Notes under the pieces: model-generated
Database searches by the model: none
Seen by the model: the letters and a program-made list of their open reading frames with translations, nothing else
What the model was told of the DNA's origin: nothing
NCBI GenBank assembly: GCA_902826685.1
Contig: CADEFT010000030.1
Span: 37,544 to 101,543, forward strand
DNA: 64,000 nt
Source: an uncultured Acidobacteriota bacterium
GTDB lineage: Bacteria; Acidobacteriota; Terriglobia; Bryobacterales; Bryobacteraceae
Reading direction: 5' to 3'
In this document: positions 1 to 7,695 of the stretch, one piece after another
Layout of the letters: the number at the start of each line of letters is the position of its first letter
Position numbering within the stretch: the first letter of the stretch is position 1
Program-made: the position numbers and the translations under genes

Positions 1-86
1 CGGACTGACCAAACTTCAATGTCCCCAGCGGCTTACGGAACAGAAACCCCGCCGGGTACGACTGACTATGTTGGGGCACACGTGTG
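1..86. other. Left edge, no assignable gene
   Basis: No complete gene is visible here. On the minus strand a frame opening with GTG at 79 stays open to the window edge and could be the first ~26 codons of a gene lying to the left, but it is too short to recognise. Nothing else is supported. Confidence 0.2.
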
Positions 87-1064
87 TCATACCGCCGTGC
101 CACGCCTCTCATAGGGCAGGGAAGACACCGGAGCCGCCCATACCCCCGCGATCAGATCCGGACATTCCCGCACCGGCACGAAAGGCATCTGCGACCGCCT
201 TCCCAACACCGACAGGGCAAAGCCCAGCGCCGCGGCGAGCAGCGGCACCAAGGCCGCGGCCACCCAAGCCAGCGCGGAAGCGATGCCGGTGAAACCGGCC
301 AGCCAGGCGGCCATCGCCCCCACGGCCGTTCCAACCAGCGCCCCTCCCGAAGCCAGGAACATCCGCACGCTCACCGCATCGGCAAACAACGAGATGGCAC
401 TCAGCCCGTGCTGAACCAGCGAAACGGCGTTCATCTTCGACCGTCCGGCGAGCCGCGGCGCCCTGGCAATGGGCACCGTGGCGAACGGCAGCCGTGAACG
501 CAATACGGACCCGGCATAGTGATTCCAGATTTCGGGAGTGACCACCAGGCGTTCGAGCGCCGCCGGAGACAACACGCTGAAATTACCCACCCGGATCTCG
601 ACGCCCGATAGCATCCGGTGCAGACGCCGGAACACGGCATAGCTCAACCGGAAGGCCAGCCCTTCGGCACGCTTGGTGCGCTCGGCGAAGACGGCCATCG
701 GCGCGCCCGGTTCATATAGCCGCCGGAGCAGGGAAGGGATGCCGTCCGGAGAATCCTCCCCATCGGCGTCCATCACCGCTACCGTGCAATGCCGCCGGGT
801 CTGCCAGATATGGACGAGTCCCACGGCCAGCGCCCGTTGATGTCCCACGGTTCTCTTGAGCGTGACCACCTCCAGCCGCCGCAGGGCGGGGAAGCGGGCG
901 GTCATCAATACCTGAGGAGCGGGGGAAGGGGAACCATCATTGATCAACACCACCTCGGCCTCGAGCCCAAGCCCGGTGGCGACGGAATCCAGATGCGGCA
1001 GCAGCAGACGCACCGCCTCCCAGTCGTCGTAAACCGGCATGAGGATACAGAGCGAATCGAGCAT
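87..1064 (-). CDS. Family 2 glycosyltransferase with C-terminal membrane segments
   Basis: A 325-residue GT-A glycosyltransferase of the polyprenyl-phosphate sugar transferase type. The N-terminus gives the usual first strand (LCILMPVYDD), an INDGS motif near residue 42 and a DADGED metal-binding motif at residues 99-104. Two hydrophobic segments at about residues 225-285 should anchor the protein in the inner membrane, as in DPM1/GtrB-like enzymes that load a sugar onto a lipid carrier. The sugar cannot be read from the sequence. It is the last gene of a minus-strand run containing an SGNH/MBOAT acylation pair, so a role in surface-glycan assembly is inferred. ATG at 1064 directly precedes the first strand. 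Confidence 0.85.
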   Translation of the reverse strand: MLDSLCILMPVYDDWEAVRLLLPHLDSVATGLGLEAEVVLINDGSPSPAPQVLMTARFPALRRLEVVTLKRTVGHQRALAVGLVHIWQTRRHCTVAVMDADGEDSPDGIPSLLRRLYEPGAPMAVFAERTKRAEGLAFRLSYAVFRRLHRMLSGVEIRVGNFSVLSPAALERLVVTPEIWNHYAGSVLRSRLPFATVPIARAPRLAGRSKMNAVSLVQHGLSAISLFADAVSVRMFLASGGALVGTAVGAMAAWLAGFTGIASALAWVAAALVPLLAAALGFALSVLGRRSQMPFVPVRECPDLIAGVWAAPVSSLPYERRGTAV

Positions 1065-1084
1065 CGGCGCCCGCGTTCAGCGTA

Positions 1085-1383
1085 TCATGCCAAGGGATTT
1101 ACGATCCGCACGCCCGCGATGCTTTGGCCGGCGTTGAGGTCCTCTCGAAAGAAACACTCCGGCCTCCAGTCTCTTCGCCGAGACGATGACCGAATCCCAG
1201 TCCCCCAGGTCCGGCAAAGCCGCATCGGCTCCAATCCCGCAAACACATGCGGCCCTGAGCCATGAGGACACCCTCTAAGAGCCGGCGGGCCATGGCGTGC
1301 CAGTAATCCGTTCCGGCCGTGAGAGCATACACCAGGATGTTGGTATCGATGAAAACGCGCCGCTCCGTCTGCTCACCGCTCAT
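1085..1383 (-). pseudogene. Broken PIN-domain toxin (VapC-like remnant)
   Basis: Starting at ATG 1383 the frame reads MSGEQTERRVFIDTNILVYA, a standard PIN-domain opening with the first catalytic Asp, and goes on to about residue 40. After that the PIN signal jumps frame. A second frame carries DWDSVIVSAKRLEAGVFLS, the expected distal acidic block, and a third carries SEDLNAGQSI followed by GVRIVNP and a TGA at 1085-1087. At least two frameshifts are needed to join these pieces. The whole remnant spans only ~300 bp against ~390 bp for a normal PIN toxin, so the middle has also lost sequence. The intact antitoxin-like gene just upstream overlaps its start by 11 bp. The toxin is almost certainly inactive. 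Confidence 0.75.
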
Positions 1384-1597
1384 GGAGTTCCTCCCGCGTC
1401 CACGAAATGCCGTCCTCCACGGGGTAGCGCCGCGACAACAGACGTGCCTGGGCCGCGTCCCGGTCCGAAGCCAGCCGCACCGCCGATTGCAAGAACTCGC
1501 GCACCATTTGATCAACCGTCGTATCGCGGTCGATCGCGAGCCTGCGAACCTCTTTCAGCAGACCGTCTTCGATCGCCAGAGTCAGAGTTGCCACCAA
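1373..1597 (-). CDS. Ribbon-helix-helix antitoxin-like protein
   Basis: A 74-residue protein beginning MVATLTLAIEDGLLKEVRR. A short beta strand followed by two helices (about residues 8-40) fits the ribbon-helix-helix fold used by VapB/CopG-type antitoxins to bind DNA as dimers; the acidic C-terminus would be the toxin-binding tail. It overlaps by 11 bp the start of the PIN-toxin remnant, the classic antitoxin-toxin order. Since the toxin is broken, this gene is either an orphan repressor or a relic that has not yet decayed. It begins 30 bp after the MBOAT gene stops on the same strand, so read-through is possible. Confidence 0.65.
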   Translation of the reverse strand: MVATLTLAIEDGLLKEVRRLAIDRDTTVDQMVREFLQSAVRLASDRDAAQARLLSRRYPVEDGISWTREELHER

Positions 1598-1626
1598 ATC
1601 AGTGTGCCATCATTCGCGTGTAGTCT

Positions 1627-3000
1627 TCAAAACTGAAAATACACGAACGGAATGTTCTCTTCGGTCACCCCGAACAGCTCGATTCCCATTAACAACGCCG
1701 CCGCCGCCCCGGCATAGACCCAGGCCGGCTTCTCGTGCATCCGGTCGAACCAGCCCGTACGTTCCTCGATTGCCGCTAGCAGCAACGAGACCACCGCCAG
1801 CGCATAATGCCAGCTTTGCCAGGTGGCCGCTCCGCCCGCAGACCCGAACATCTCACCGATTACGTAGCCGCTATCGGCCAGTGTCGCCCCGCGAAAGAAG
1901 ACCCAGCCGGCGCACACCAGAATGAACGTAGCCGGAATCCGTACCGCCCTGTACAGCCGCTCCACCGGCACCGCGCGCTCCAGGCTCAACAGCGCTCCGT
2001 GATAGCCGCCCCAAATCAGAAAGTTCCAGCTCGCTCCGTGCCAAAGGCCGCCAAGCAGCATGGTCAGCATCAAGTTGCGATAAGTGGCCCACCTGCCATG
2101 CCTGTTCCCGCCGAAAGAAATATACACATAGTCGCGCAGCCAGGTCGATAACGAGATATGCCAACGCCGCCAGAACTCCGTCATACTCGCCGCCAGATAC
2201 GGGCGCCGGAAGTTCACCGGGAAACGAAACCCCAGCAGCGCCGCGCTGCCGATGGCCATATCGGTGTATCCGGAAAAGTCGAAGAAGATCTGCAAAGCGA
2301 AGGCGACCGTGCCGCTCCAGGCCGGTACGGCGCCCGGATGCGCCGTTACATCGCGGAAATATCCATCCGCCAGCAGCGCAAACTGGTCGGCCAGCACCAT
2401 TTTTTTGGCAAGTCCGAACAGCACCAGAAAGACGCCCTGCTGCGCCTCGGCCATCGACGGGCGGCGCCAGCCGTACAGATCGCGGAAGAAATCCCGCGCC
2501 CGTACGATCGGTCCGGCCACCAGTTGTGGAAAGAAGGCGATAAACAGCGCATAGTCGATCAGGTTGCGAATCGCCCGCTGCTCGCGGCGGTACACGTCCA
2601 CCACATAGGACATACTCTGAAAGGTATGAAAACTGATGCCGATCGGCAGCAGGATCGAAAGCGCGAACGCATCCGGAGACCGGTCGAGCAGGTGCGCGAC
2701 GTTCGACGCCAGGAAATTATAGTACTTGAAGTAACCGAGAAACCCCAGGTTGGCGCCGAGACTACCCACTAACAACCAACGCCGCCGCCGTGGATCGGCC
2801 ACGCGCTCCATCCACAGCCCCGATCCATAGTCGATCAAAGTCAGCGTCCACACCAGCAAAACGAATACCGGGTTCCAGCACATGTAAAAGAAGTAACTGG
2901 CGGCCAGTAACCACGCACGGCGCCAACGGACCGGACCCAGATAGAACACCCCTGTGACAACGGCGAGGAAGATAAAGTATCCGGCGGTGTGGAAAAGCAT
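1627..3000 (-). CDS. MBOAT-family polysaccharide O-acyltransferase (AlgI-like)
   Basis: A 457-residue polytopic membrane protein of the MBOAT family, AlgI/DltB branch. Family signatures are clear: a WRRWHISLSTWLRDYVY block near residue 280 and LGGLWHGASWNF with the invariant catalytic histidine at about residue 321. In alginate and related systems this protein passes an acyl group, usually acetyl, across the inner membrane to a periplasmic acceptor enzyme. The gene upstream on the same strand (11 bp away) encodes an SGNH-like protein, the usual partner. I infer acetylation of an exported polysaccharide; acceptor and acyl donor are not determined by sequence. Length and start (ATG 3000, MLFHTAGYF) are normal for the family. 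Confidence 0.9.
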   Translation of the reverse strand: MLFHTAGYFIFLAVVTGVFYLGPVRWRRAWLLAASYFFYMCWNPVFVLLVWTLTLIDYGSGLWMERVADPRRRRWLLVGSLGANLGFLGYFKYYNFLASNVAHLLDRSPDAFALSILLPIGISFHTFQSMSYVVDVYRREQRAIRNLIDYALFIAFFPQLVAGPIVRARDFFRDLYGWRRPSMAEAQQGVFLVLFGLAKKMVLADQFALLADGYFRDVTAHPGAVPAWSGTVAFALQIFFDFSGYTDMAIGSAALLGFRFPVNFRRPYLAASMTEFWRRWHISLSTWLRDYVYISFGGNRHGRWATYRNLMLTMLLGGLWHGASWNFLIWGGYHGALLSLERAVPVERLYRAVRIPATFILVCAGWVFFRGATLADSGYVIGEMFGSAGGAATWQSWHYALAVVSLLLAAIEERTGWFDRMHEKPAWVYAGAAAALLMGIELFGVTEENIPFVYFQF

Positions 3001-3011
3001 GAGCCGCGTGG

Positions 3012-4082
3012 TCAGGATGCCGTCAACAATCGCCGCACTTCACCCGAAAGCAGGAGGGTGAAGCGTTCGACGCCCGGCCAATTCAGATGCAGCGGGTCCA
3101 TGAACAGCTCCGGACGTTCGAGCGAATCGAAGAAATGCTCGTCGATCAGCGTGACGTTCGGCAGCCGCGCCAGCCGCCGCGCCGTCCCTTCCGGATTCGA
3201 CGCTCGCGGAACCGGCGGGACGGGGCCTCGCGGCAGGCGCAGGAAGATCAGACGGGTTGGCGATCCGCGATAGCGCTCGGCGAGCCGTCCGAGCCAGTGT
3301 TCGCGATAGGCGGCCATCACGCCAGTCCGTGGCGCCGGATGGGCCAGCAGTTCCCGCTCCACCATCGCCCGCACTGGCGCGGGTACGTCCTCCGGCAGGA
3401 ACACCTTCCGGTTGGCGCGATCGACCCGCAGGCCCGCCAGGCTCCGCGATTCGCCCTTGTAGTTGTAGATCCACTGTTCCCAGTCGCGGTATTGTTCGAG
3501 CTTCCGGAGCCGCGCCGCGGGCGCCGCCAGAAACGCCTGCACGTCTTTCTGAAAGGCGAACCCGTTGAACAGAATCGAACGCGCCGCCTGCCAGCGGCTG
3601 GACCAGGTGAGAAACGATCCGGCGAAGTCCGGCAGATCGCTCAACCGCAACTGGCCGCCCAGGTAGCGCAGGTCGCTCACCCGCTCCGCCATGATCTGGC
3701 CGGTGTCGAGGTCGTCGTAATCGTCAAGCGGGAGGAGGATCGCCGAGTAGTGATTCGCCTTCGGATCCACCGCCCGCAGGATGTAGGGCCACTGGCGCGG
3801 CAACTGGCCGCCAAGCGATAGCGTGGCGAAGCGGACCCCCGCGCCGCGGTCGCTTTCATTGGCGAAGCGCACAAAGAAGCCCATGCGCGAATCTCCGAGC
3901 GCCAGCACCTGGTGCCGCGCGGGCTGGCTCTGCCGGCCACGCTCGGCTTCGATCATACGTTCCATCATGGCGACCGACGAATCTGGCTCGAGGAGGCTTT
4001 TGTACCAACCCGAACGGAACACCACGGCATCGGCGGCAAATAGCGCCGCCGCCGCGAGCATGAGGCGTACGGCGAGACCCAC
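3012..4082 (-). CDS. Membrane-anchored SGNH hydrolase-like acyltransferase partner
   Basis: A 356-residue protein with one N-terminal hydrophobic segment (residues 3-22) and a periplasmic SGNH fold. Block I is visible as LALGDSRMG, with the nucleophile Ser at about residue 65, and the C-terminal block as DPLHLNWPGVERF, supplying the Asp-x-x-His pair. Such proteins (AlgJ/AlgX, DltD-like) receive the acyl group moved across the membrane by an MBOAT protein and place it on the polymer. The MBOAT gene follows 11 bp downstream on the same strand, so the two are probably co-transcribed. The protein shows no obvious carbohydrate-binding module. Confidence 0.75.
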   Translation of the reverse strand: MGLAVRLMLAAAALFAADAVVFRSGWYKSLLEPDSSVAMMERMIEAERGRQSQPARHQVLALGDSRMGFFVRFANESDRGAGVRFATLSLGGQLPRQWPYILRAVDPKANHYSAILLPLDDYDDLDTGQIMAERVSDLRYLGGQLRLSDLPDFAGSFLTWSSRWQAARSILFNGFAFQKDVQAFLAAPAARLRKLEQYRDWEQWIYNYKGESRSLAGLRVDRANRKVFLPEDVPAPVRAMVERELLAHPAPRTGVMAAYREHWLGRLAERYRGSPTRLIFLRLPRGPVPPVPRASNPEGTARRLARLPNVTLIDEHFFDSLERPELFMDPLHLNWPGVERFTLLLSGEVRRLLTAS

Positions 4083-4230
4083 GGTGCCTTAGGTTAGCGC
4101 AAGGAATCCCGGTGGAGCGGCGCAGGCCGGGAAACGAGCCCGGACTGTAAGGTAGAGCTAACACCAATTGAAGCGGGAGATAAGCGAATGCCTTAGGGCG
4201 GGATGGGGATTTTCCTGGTGCCTGGGCTTA

Positions 4231-4320
4231 CCATCTCCGCCGATAAGAGAGAGGCGGAAGGATAGGTGTCGGTCCGGCGCTCCTGGCCGGGCGTGTCGCC
4301 CGATCCCCAGGTTCTGAGAC
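4231..4320 (+). promoter_or_regulatory. Structured leader upstream of the c-di-GMP enzyme gene
   Basis: Two short perfect hairpins lie before the start codon: TCCGCC (4236-4241) pairs with GGCGGA (4253-4258), and CGGGCG pairs with CGCCCG around a three-base loop at 4288-4302. I could not match this to a c-di-GMP riboswitch consensus. It may be a protein-binding leader or chance in GC-rich DNA. Confidence 0.25.
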
Positions 4321-6774
4321 ATGAATCTCGACTGGAAAACGCGGATTTACATCCTGACGGTCGTTTTGCTGGGCGTGGCAGCAGGGTTGCTGGCGGCGGC
4401 GGAATGGACCAGTGAGGAACCGCTGCGTTTTCTGTTCTACATCGCCCTGGCCACCGCCACCGGCAAGCTGAAAGTGCGGCTGCCGGGGGTGATTGGATCG
4501 CTTTCGGTCAACTTTGTTTTCTTTCTGTTGGCGGTCATCGACCTGCCGCTGCCGCAAGCGCTGGTGGTGACCGTTTGCGGCGCCCTGAGCCAGACGCTGA
4601 TCGCCGCCACCCAGCGCCCGGCGGCGGTGCAGGTGGCGTTCAACGTATCGTGTTCGGCGGCCTGCATCATGCTGGCGCATCGCGTCTACCATTCCACCTG
4701 GCTGGCGGCGCAGGGCGCGTCGATGCCGATGCTGCTGTTTTTCGCCACCGCCATCTATTTCCTGTCCAACACGGCCATGATCGCCGGCGTCGTCGCCATG
4801 AGCAGCGGCAAGCGCGCCACGCGCGTCTGGTACGACAATTTCTTCTGGACCGGTCCGCAGTTTCTGTTCGCGGCCGCGCTGGCGGCAATCGTCCACGCCA
4901 CCAATCAGTCGATCGGCTGGCAGTTTTCGTTCCTGGTGCTGCCCGGTCTTTACCTGATCTATCACTCCTATCAGATGTACCTGGGGCGGCTCGAAGCCGA
5001 AAAGAAGCACGTTTCCGAAACCGCCGCGCTCCACCTGCGCACCATTGAAGCGCTGGCGCTGGCCATCGAAGCCAAGGACGACACCACCCATTCCCATCTG
5101 CGGCGGGTCAAGGTCTACACCATTGAGCTCGCCCGTGAACTCGATCTTGGCGAGGATCAGATTCAGGCCCTCGAGGCCGCTTCGCTGCTGCACGACATCG
5201 GCAAGCTCGGCGTGCCCGAGTACATCATCAACAAGCCGGGCAAGCTCACCAAGGAAGAGTTCGAGCGCATGAAGGTCCACCCGATCGTGGGTGCCGAAAT
5301 TCTCGACAGCGTGCAGTTTCCTTATCCGGTGGTGCCCATCGTCCGGAGCCATCACGAAAAGTGGGATGGCACCGGGTACCCGGACGGCCTGAAGGGGGAA
5401 GAGATTCCCATCGGCGCGCGCATTCTCTCGGCCGTCGACGGGCTCGATGCGCTGGCCTCGAATCGTCAATACCGCCCGGCGCTGCCGCTGCAGGAAGCGC
5501 TGGCCAAGGTGGTCTCGGAATCGGGCAAAAGCTACGATCCGCAAATCATCGAGATTCTTTCGCGCCGCTGTTTCGACCTCGAAGAGAAGGCGCGGGAGAT
5601 GGCCGAATCGACGGCGCATAGCCGCCCATCGATCAGCGTACGGGTGGAACGCGGCGCCGCCTCCGCCACGGGCACTGGCGGGAGTGGACAACAGGGTGCA
5701 GCCGCCGGCCGTTCGGGCGACTTTATCGCATCCATCGCCGCCGCGCGCCAGGAATTTCACATGCTGCATGAGATGAGCCGCGATCTCGGCAGCTCGCTCA
5801 GCCTCGAGGAGACGCTGTCGCTGCTGGCCACGCGCATGAAGAACCTGGTGCCTTACGACTCCATCGCCATCTATCATCTCGATCAGAACGTGCTGGTGCC
5901 GGCATTCGTCTCCGGCGCCGATTCGCAGTTATTCGGCTCGCTGCGCATTCCGGCCGGCGAAGGCATCTCGGGCTATGTCGCGGAGAAACGCAAGCCGGTG
6001 GTGAACGGTACTCCTTCGGTCGAGTGCGGCTATCTGGCCGACCGCAGCAAGTTCAGCACATTGCGTTCGGCGCTTTCGGTTCCGCTGGAAGTATCCGACC
6101 GCACCATCGGCGCTCTCACGCTCTATCAGAAACAGGCCGACGCGTTCACCACCGATCATCTGCGCATTCTGCAGACCATCGGATCGAAGGCGAGCCAGAC
6201 CATCGACAACGCCCTGCATCACAGCCGCATCGAGCGCGTGGCCGGAACCGATCAGTTGACCGGGCTCGCCAACGCCCAGTCGCTCTATGTCCACCTGCAC
6301 GGCGAGCTTCAGAAAGGCGATGGGGCCGCTTTCGTCGTTCTGCTGATCGACCTCGACGGCTTCAAGATGGTGAACGACCGCTACGGCCACCTGCAAGGCA
6401 ATCGCGCGCTGCAGCTTGTGGCCGACGGGCTCCGCGCTCACTGCCGCCCCGGCGATTTCGTGGCCCGCATTGGCGGCGATGAGTTCGTAACGGTGGTTTC
6501 CGGCATCAGCTCGCGAGGCTTGCAGGAGAAAACGCGCGTATTGGCGGCGATGATCGAAGAGGCGGGGCGTCAGGCGTGCAACGGGGAGACGATTCTCGGA
6601 GCGAGCATCGGCGAGGCATTCTATCCGGCCGACGCCAAGGATGTGGAAACGCTGCTCTCGGTAGCCGATCAGCGCATGTATCAGGTCAAGCGGCAGCATC
6701 ATCAGGAGCGGCCGCAACTGGTGCGCAAAAAGGAACCGGAAATTCCGGACGCCCAGCCGATACCCACGGCGTAA
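4321..6774 (+). CDS. Membrane HD-GYP / GAF / GGDEF cyclic-di-GMP enzyme
   Basis: An 817-residue signalling protein. Residues 1-225 form a multi-span membrane sensor. Residues ~240-400 are an HD-GYP phosphodiesterase domain with the metal-binding HD pair in LLHDIGKLG (about 291-292) and the GYP motif in GTGYPDGL (about 351). A Gly/Ala-rich linker (~440-475) leads to a GAF domain (~485-640). The C-terminus is a GGDEF diguanylate cyclase with an intact GGDEF active site (about 717-721) preceded five residues earlier by RPGD, matching the RxxD inhibitory c-di-GMP site. Both opposing activities therefore look catalytically competent. The order, with HD-GYP before GGDEF, is uncommon. Net direction of activity cannot be told from sequence. 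It is monocistronic and divergent from the acylation pair. Confidence 0.92.
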   Translation: MNLDWKTRIYILTVVLLGVAAGLLAAAEWTSEEPLRFLFYIALATATGKLKVRLPGVIGSLSVNFVFFLLAVIDLPLPQALVVTVCGALSQTLIAATQRPAAVQVAFNVSCSAACIMLAHRVYHSTWLAAQGASMPMLLFFATAIYFLSNTAMIAGVVAMSSGKRATRVWYDNFFWTGPQFLFAAALAAIVHATNQSIGWQFSFLVLPGLYLIYHSYQMYLGRLEAEKKHVSETAALHLRTIEALALAIEAKDDTTHSHLRRVKVYTIELARELDLGEDQIQALEAASLLHDIGKLGVPEYIINKPGKLTKEEFERMKVHPIVGAEILDSVQFPYPVVPIVRSHHEKWDGTGYPDGLKGEEIPIGARILSAVDGLDALASNRQYRPALPLQEALAKVVSESGKSYDPQIIEILSRRCFDLEEKAREMAESTAHSRPSISVRVERGAASATGTGGSGQQGAAAGRSGDFIASIAAARQEFHMLHEMSRDLGSSLSLEETLSLLATRMKNLVPYDSIAIYHLDQNVLVPAFVSGADSQLFGSLRIPAGEGISGYVAEKRKPVVNGTPSVECGYLADRSKFSTLRSALSVPLEVSDRTIGALTLYQKQADAFTTDHLRILQTIGSKASQTIDNALHHSRIERVAGTDQLTGLANAQSLYVHLHGELQKGDGAAFVVLLIDLDGFKMVNDRYGHLQGNRALQLVADGLRAHCRPGDFVARIGGDEFVTVVSGISSRGLQEKTRVLAAMIEEAGRQACNGETILGASIGEAFYPADAKDVETLLSVADQRMYQVKRQHHQERPQLVRKKEPEIPDAQPIPTA

Positions 6775-6776
6775 CG
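6738..6776 (+). repeat. Direct repeat copy A (at the 3' end of the c-di-GMP gene)
   Basis: This ~39-bp stretch, starting GGAAATTCCGGACGCCCA, covers the last codons and stop of the c-di-GMP gene. It recurs at 7631-7669 with three mismatches in the same orientation. The two copies bracket the Uma2 gene. Confidence 0.8.
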
Positions 6777-6927
6777 CTGCGCCCCACTCGCTCATCGAGC
6801 GGCTATCCATTCCAGTGACAGCCTCTTGAGCGCCGTCGAGCTTCAGAGTAACTTGTGGATCTGCCGTTCCTTCAAGCGTTCGCATCGTTCCGATCGGCAC
6901 GCGACCGGCGCGCCAGATGGCCAAGCG

Positions 6928-7605
6928 CTACAGGGAACCGCCCAAACTCTTCATAAATTCCCGATGCTCCGCGGATGCCAGACCTTCCCGCAAGACGCGT
7001 TCGAGGCCGATTCCGTCATTGCTCCAGAACGCCTGAAGATCCAACCACAACCCGGGAAACACCCGCGAGCGGAGCACGCCATCGGCATCCGGTTCCAACG
7101 GCGCGTACGATCCGTCTGGCTGAAGGGATCGCCACATCAAACGGGCGGGCAGTTGCTCGACCGTGATGTACTCCCGTACACCAGATCGCTGATACAAAGC
7201 GAGTTTGTGCCCAAAGTCGATTTCCGTGCTGGTGATGCATACCTCCGCCGCCAATTCCGGAGCACCCGATGGATATCGCTCATCGTCGTCGCGCGACTGC
7301 CCGCCGCGAGAAGGCGAAATACGCAGGAATGCATCGGGTTGCGGAGCGCTATCCAGCATCAACCAGGTTCCGTTGTTGCCCGCTTCGCAGCCGGGCGTGT
7401 GGATGGCGTACTGGCGCAGTACGCCGATGAGGCGAATATCGAGGTTCCAATGAGAACGGCTTACGGGCGATGCCACGTACACGACTCCGTCGATGAGTTC
7501 GGCATTCTTCAGCCAGGGCAGACCATCCCAGATGCGAAGGAACTCCTGTCGCGACAGCCGGTCGCCGGTTCTCAGAGCCGGAATAAGGAGTTGGGGTAAC
7601 GCCAT
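6928..7605 (-). CDS. Uma2 family (DUF820) restriction-endonuclease-fold protein
   Basis: A 225-residue Uma2-family protein. Family landmarks are ELIDGVVYVASPVS...H near residues 35-55, PQPDAFLRI near 88-96 and ELAAEV...D...K...Y...GVREYI at about 115-148. These carry the acidic and lysine residues of a PD-(D/E)xK-like core. The biological role of the family is unknown; copies are abundant and mobile-looking in cyanobacteria, Acidobacteriota and Chloroflexi. ATG at 7605 has an AGGAG about 10 bases upstream. The gene stands alone between two inward-facing neighbours and is bracketed by 39-bp direct repeats, which suggests insertion. The 150 bp between its stop and the c-di-GMP gene hold nothing recognisable. 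Confidence 0.85.
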   Translation of the reverse strand: MALPQLLIPALRTGDRLSRQEFLRIWDGLPWLKNAELIDGVVYVASPVSRSHWNLDIRLIGVLRQYAIHTPGCEAGNNGTWLMLDSAPQPDAFLRISPSRGGQSRDDDERYPSGAPELAAEVCITSTEIDFGHKLALYQRSGVREYITVEQLPARLMWRSLQPDGSYAPLEPDADGVLRSRVFPGLWLDLQAFWSNDGIGLERVLREGLASAEHREFMKSLGGSL

Positions 7606-7630
7606 GGTGGCTGCTACTCCTAGTTTAAGT

Positions 7631-7669
7631 GGAAATTCCGGACGCCCACCCGCTACCCACGGCGTAGCG
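7631..7669 (+). repeat. Direct repeat copy B (beyond the Uma2 gene)
   Basis: Second copy of the 6738-6776 repeat, 893 bp further on. Read in the same frame it still encodes the same type of peptide tail and keeps the stop codon, differing by Q to H and I to L. Homology stops abruptly on both sides. Confidence 0.8.
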
Positions 7670-7695
7670 GCTGGGCGTCAGTTGGCAAGGCAGAC

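Noticed and set aside
4083..4320. c-di-GMP riboswitch before the c-di-GMP enzyme gene
   Set aside because: Hairpins are present but the conserved GEMM core sequences are not seen.
4228..5877. A 549-codon open frame on the minus strand opposite the c-di-GMP gene
   Set aside because: It is antisense to a gene with clear catalytic motifs; its translation is Arg/Gln/His-rich with no family likeness, as expected of GC-rich shadow frames.
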